In this document: positions 63,005 through 64,000 of the stretch, piece by piece
Numbering within the stretch: the first letter of the stretch is position 1
Layout of the letters: every line of letters starts with the position of its first letter
Assembly (NCBI RefSeq): GCF_004360145.1
Contig: NZ_ML178712.1
Span: 1-64,000 of the forward strand
DNA from: Aliiroseovarius marinus
GTDB taxonomy: Bacteria > Pseudomonadota > Alphaproteobacteria > Rhodobacterales > Rhodobacteraceae
Length of the DNA stretch: 64,000 bases
Reading direction: 5' to 3'
The notes under the pieces: model-generated
What the model was told of the DNA's origin: nothing
The model's database searches: none
Seen by the model: only the letters and a program-made list of their open reading frames with translations
Position numbers and translations under genes: made by a program

Positions 63005-63763
63005 ATGCCCGAGGTTCTGGACCTCACTTTCTTTACCTTTGCCATCCCAGCAGTGATTTTTGCAGGGATTTCCAAGGGTGGCTTCGGGTCAGGGGCGGCG
63101 TTTGCGGCGACCCCTTTGCTTGCGCTGATTCTGGACCCGGGCGCCGCGATTGGCCTGATGCTGCCGCTTTTGATGCTGATGGATGTGACGGCGCTGAAAC
63201 CCTATTGGCGCAAATGGGATACGCCGTCGGCCTGGGCCTTGGTGTTGGGGGCGGTGCCGGGCGTGGCGCTGGGGGCGGCGCTTTACTCGGTCGCAAATCC
63301 AGACGTGTTTCGGCTGCTGATCGGTTTGATCGCGGTTGGGTTCGTGGCCTTCCAACTGGCGCGTGCGAACGGGTTGATCCCGCCTGCTCCGCGCCCGATG
63401 TCGGGCAAACTGGGCGCGTTTTGGGGGACAATCGCCGGCTTTACCAGCTTCATTAGCCATGCGGGCGGCCCGCCTGCTGCGGTCTACCTATTGTCCCGCA
63501 AGCTAGACAAAACCACGTTCCAAGCCACGACCGTCATCGTCTTCTGGGCCATCAACCTTCTGAAGTTCGTCCCCTATTTCGTCTTGGGGATCTTCACATG
63601 GCAAACGGCAAAGGCCGATCTCATGCTGATCCCCTTTGCCGTATTGGGCGTCTGGATCGGGGTGCATCTGCACCACAAGATGTCCGAACGCCTGTTCTTC
63701 GGCTTCACCTATCTGTTCCTGATCCTGACCGGAACGAAACTGATCTGGGAAGGTCTGACCTAA
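63005..63763 (+). CDS. TSUP-family (TauE/SafE-like) membrane permease
   Basis: The start is ATG 63005 (MPEVLDLTFFTFAIP), with GAAGGATG upstream; 252 residues. About seven to eight helices and the conserved AGISKGGFGSGAAFAATPLL and GFTSFISHAGGPPAAVYLL repeats define the family. Members export sulfite or related small anions. The protein is not linked to the sulfoacetate-type operon by position. Confidence 0.9.
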   Translation: MPEVLDLTFFTFAIPAVIFAGISKGGFGSGAAFAATPLLALILDPGAAIGLMLPLLMLMDVTALKPYWRKWDTPSAWALVLGAVPGVALGAALYSVANPDVFRLLIGLIAVGFVAFQLARANGLIPPAPRPMSGKLGAFWGTIAGFTSFISHAGGPPAAVYLLSRKLDKTTFQATTVIVFWAINLLKFVPYFVLGIFTWQTAKADLMLIPFAVLGVWIGVHLHHKMSERLFFGFTYLFLILTGTKLIWEGLT

Positions 63764-64000
63764 ACCGGGTCACCCAGCCGTGCCGGCGTCAGTTCCTCAT
63801 CCAGCTGCTCGTATCCCTGCCCCGCAGCAACCAGACAGGTCATGCCATTGGGCATCGTCACAGTGATCGTCCATGTGCCGGTTTCATCCGAGGCGAAGAC
63901 CTCGACCACCTGCCGGTCGCCAGCAAGTCCGATGGATTGCCGCGTTTCGCCATAACTTTCGGCCAAGCGTTGCATCACTTGTGCGCGCTCGGCGCATTTG
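63760..64000 (-). CDS. Partial hypothetical exported protein
   Basis: The reading frame is open to the window edge: codons before the first listed start (K-C-A-E-R-A-Q) continue without a stop. The visible part has QRLAESYGETRQSIGLA, VVEVFASDETGTWTITVTMP and MTCLVAAGQGYEQL. A cysteine near the edge and one in MTCLV could form a disulfide. The missing N-terminus probably holds a signal peptide. It converges on the TSUP gene with 4-nt overlap of the stops. Confidence 0.75.
   Translation of the reverse strand, partial: KCAERAQVMQRLAESYGETRQSIGLAGDRQVVEVFASDETGTWTITVTMPNGMTCLVAAGQGYEQLDEELTPARLGDPV

Noticed and set aside
63005-63763. Sulfite exporter as part of the sulfoacetate-type pathway
   Set aside because: It is 40 kb away from that operon on the core chromosome side, and the family exports several anions, so no link can be claimed.

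Overview
The window looks like a chromosome segment of a Roseobacter-group alphaproteobacterium (Rhodobacterales). The right third carries a 2-oxoglutarate dehydrogenase/succinyl-CoA synthetase/malate dehydrogenase locus (mdh, sucC, sucD, sucA, sucB, lpd) whose E2 has two lipoyl domains. Close to it are an FYDLN-acid-domain protein and tRNA-Ala(GGC). No species is claimed.

Layout. (1) 0.2-10.3 kb, signalling and secretion: a divergent OmpR-type regulator and a large membrane hybrid-input histidine kinase, then a stand-alone receiver whose 3' end is cut by an IS256-family element with a 9-bp target duplication. Two paralogous degenerate receiver-like proteins flank an XRE regulator, an exported IalB-like protein and an RTX calcium-binding protein. 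(2) 10.5-15.4 kb, integrative element 1: HTH, primase-helicase broken by an in-frame TGA, iteron-like repeats, tyrosine integrase. (3) 15.6-22.8 kb, a probable sulfoacetate-type operon: AMP-forming ligase, acylating aldehyde dehydrogenase, TctCBA transporter and a divergent LacI regulator. (4) 23.06-27.8 kb, a small island with tyrosine integrase, serine recombinase and a ParB-like protein, bounded by pieces of the 3' end of tRNA-Ala. (5) 28-35.7 kb, an amino-acid cluster: DapE-like desuccinylase, GNAT protein, N-succinylamino acid racemase/OSBS-type enolase-superfamily enzyme, polar amino acid ABC transporter and RpiR regulator. It matches the logic of the D-to-L amino acid conversion pathway through N-succinyl intermediates. 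(6) 36-41.5 kb, integrative element 2, with ends and integrase nearly identical to element 1 but a different replication module and 9-bp repeats. (7) 42-46.5 kb, a light/oxidative-stress cluster: CIA30-like, DCC, TspO, SDR and FeS-type photolyase. (8) tRNA-Ala(GGC) at 46.8 kb, the likely integration site for the islands to its left. (9) 47-64 kb, core chromosome: metallopeptidase, GntR regulator, TCA-cycle locus with interleaved lipoprotein and sulfotransferase genes, three glycosyltransferase-like genes, mdh and a TSUP permease.

The most useful connections are these. A perfect TTGTGATCACAA palindrome lies in front of the GntR gene and its TGTGATCACA core recurs twice, 20 bp apart, upstream of sucC, suggesting that this regulator controls the suc operon. 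Repeated tRNA-Ala 3' fragments at 23.06, 27.73 and 46.81 kb suggest tandem or successive island insertion. The two integrative elements look like modular relatives that have exchanged their replication cores.
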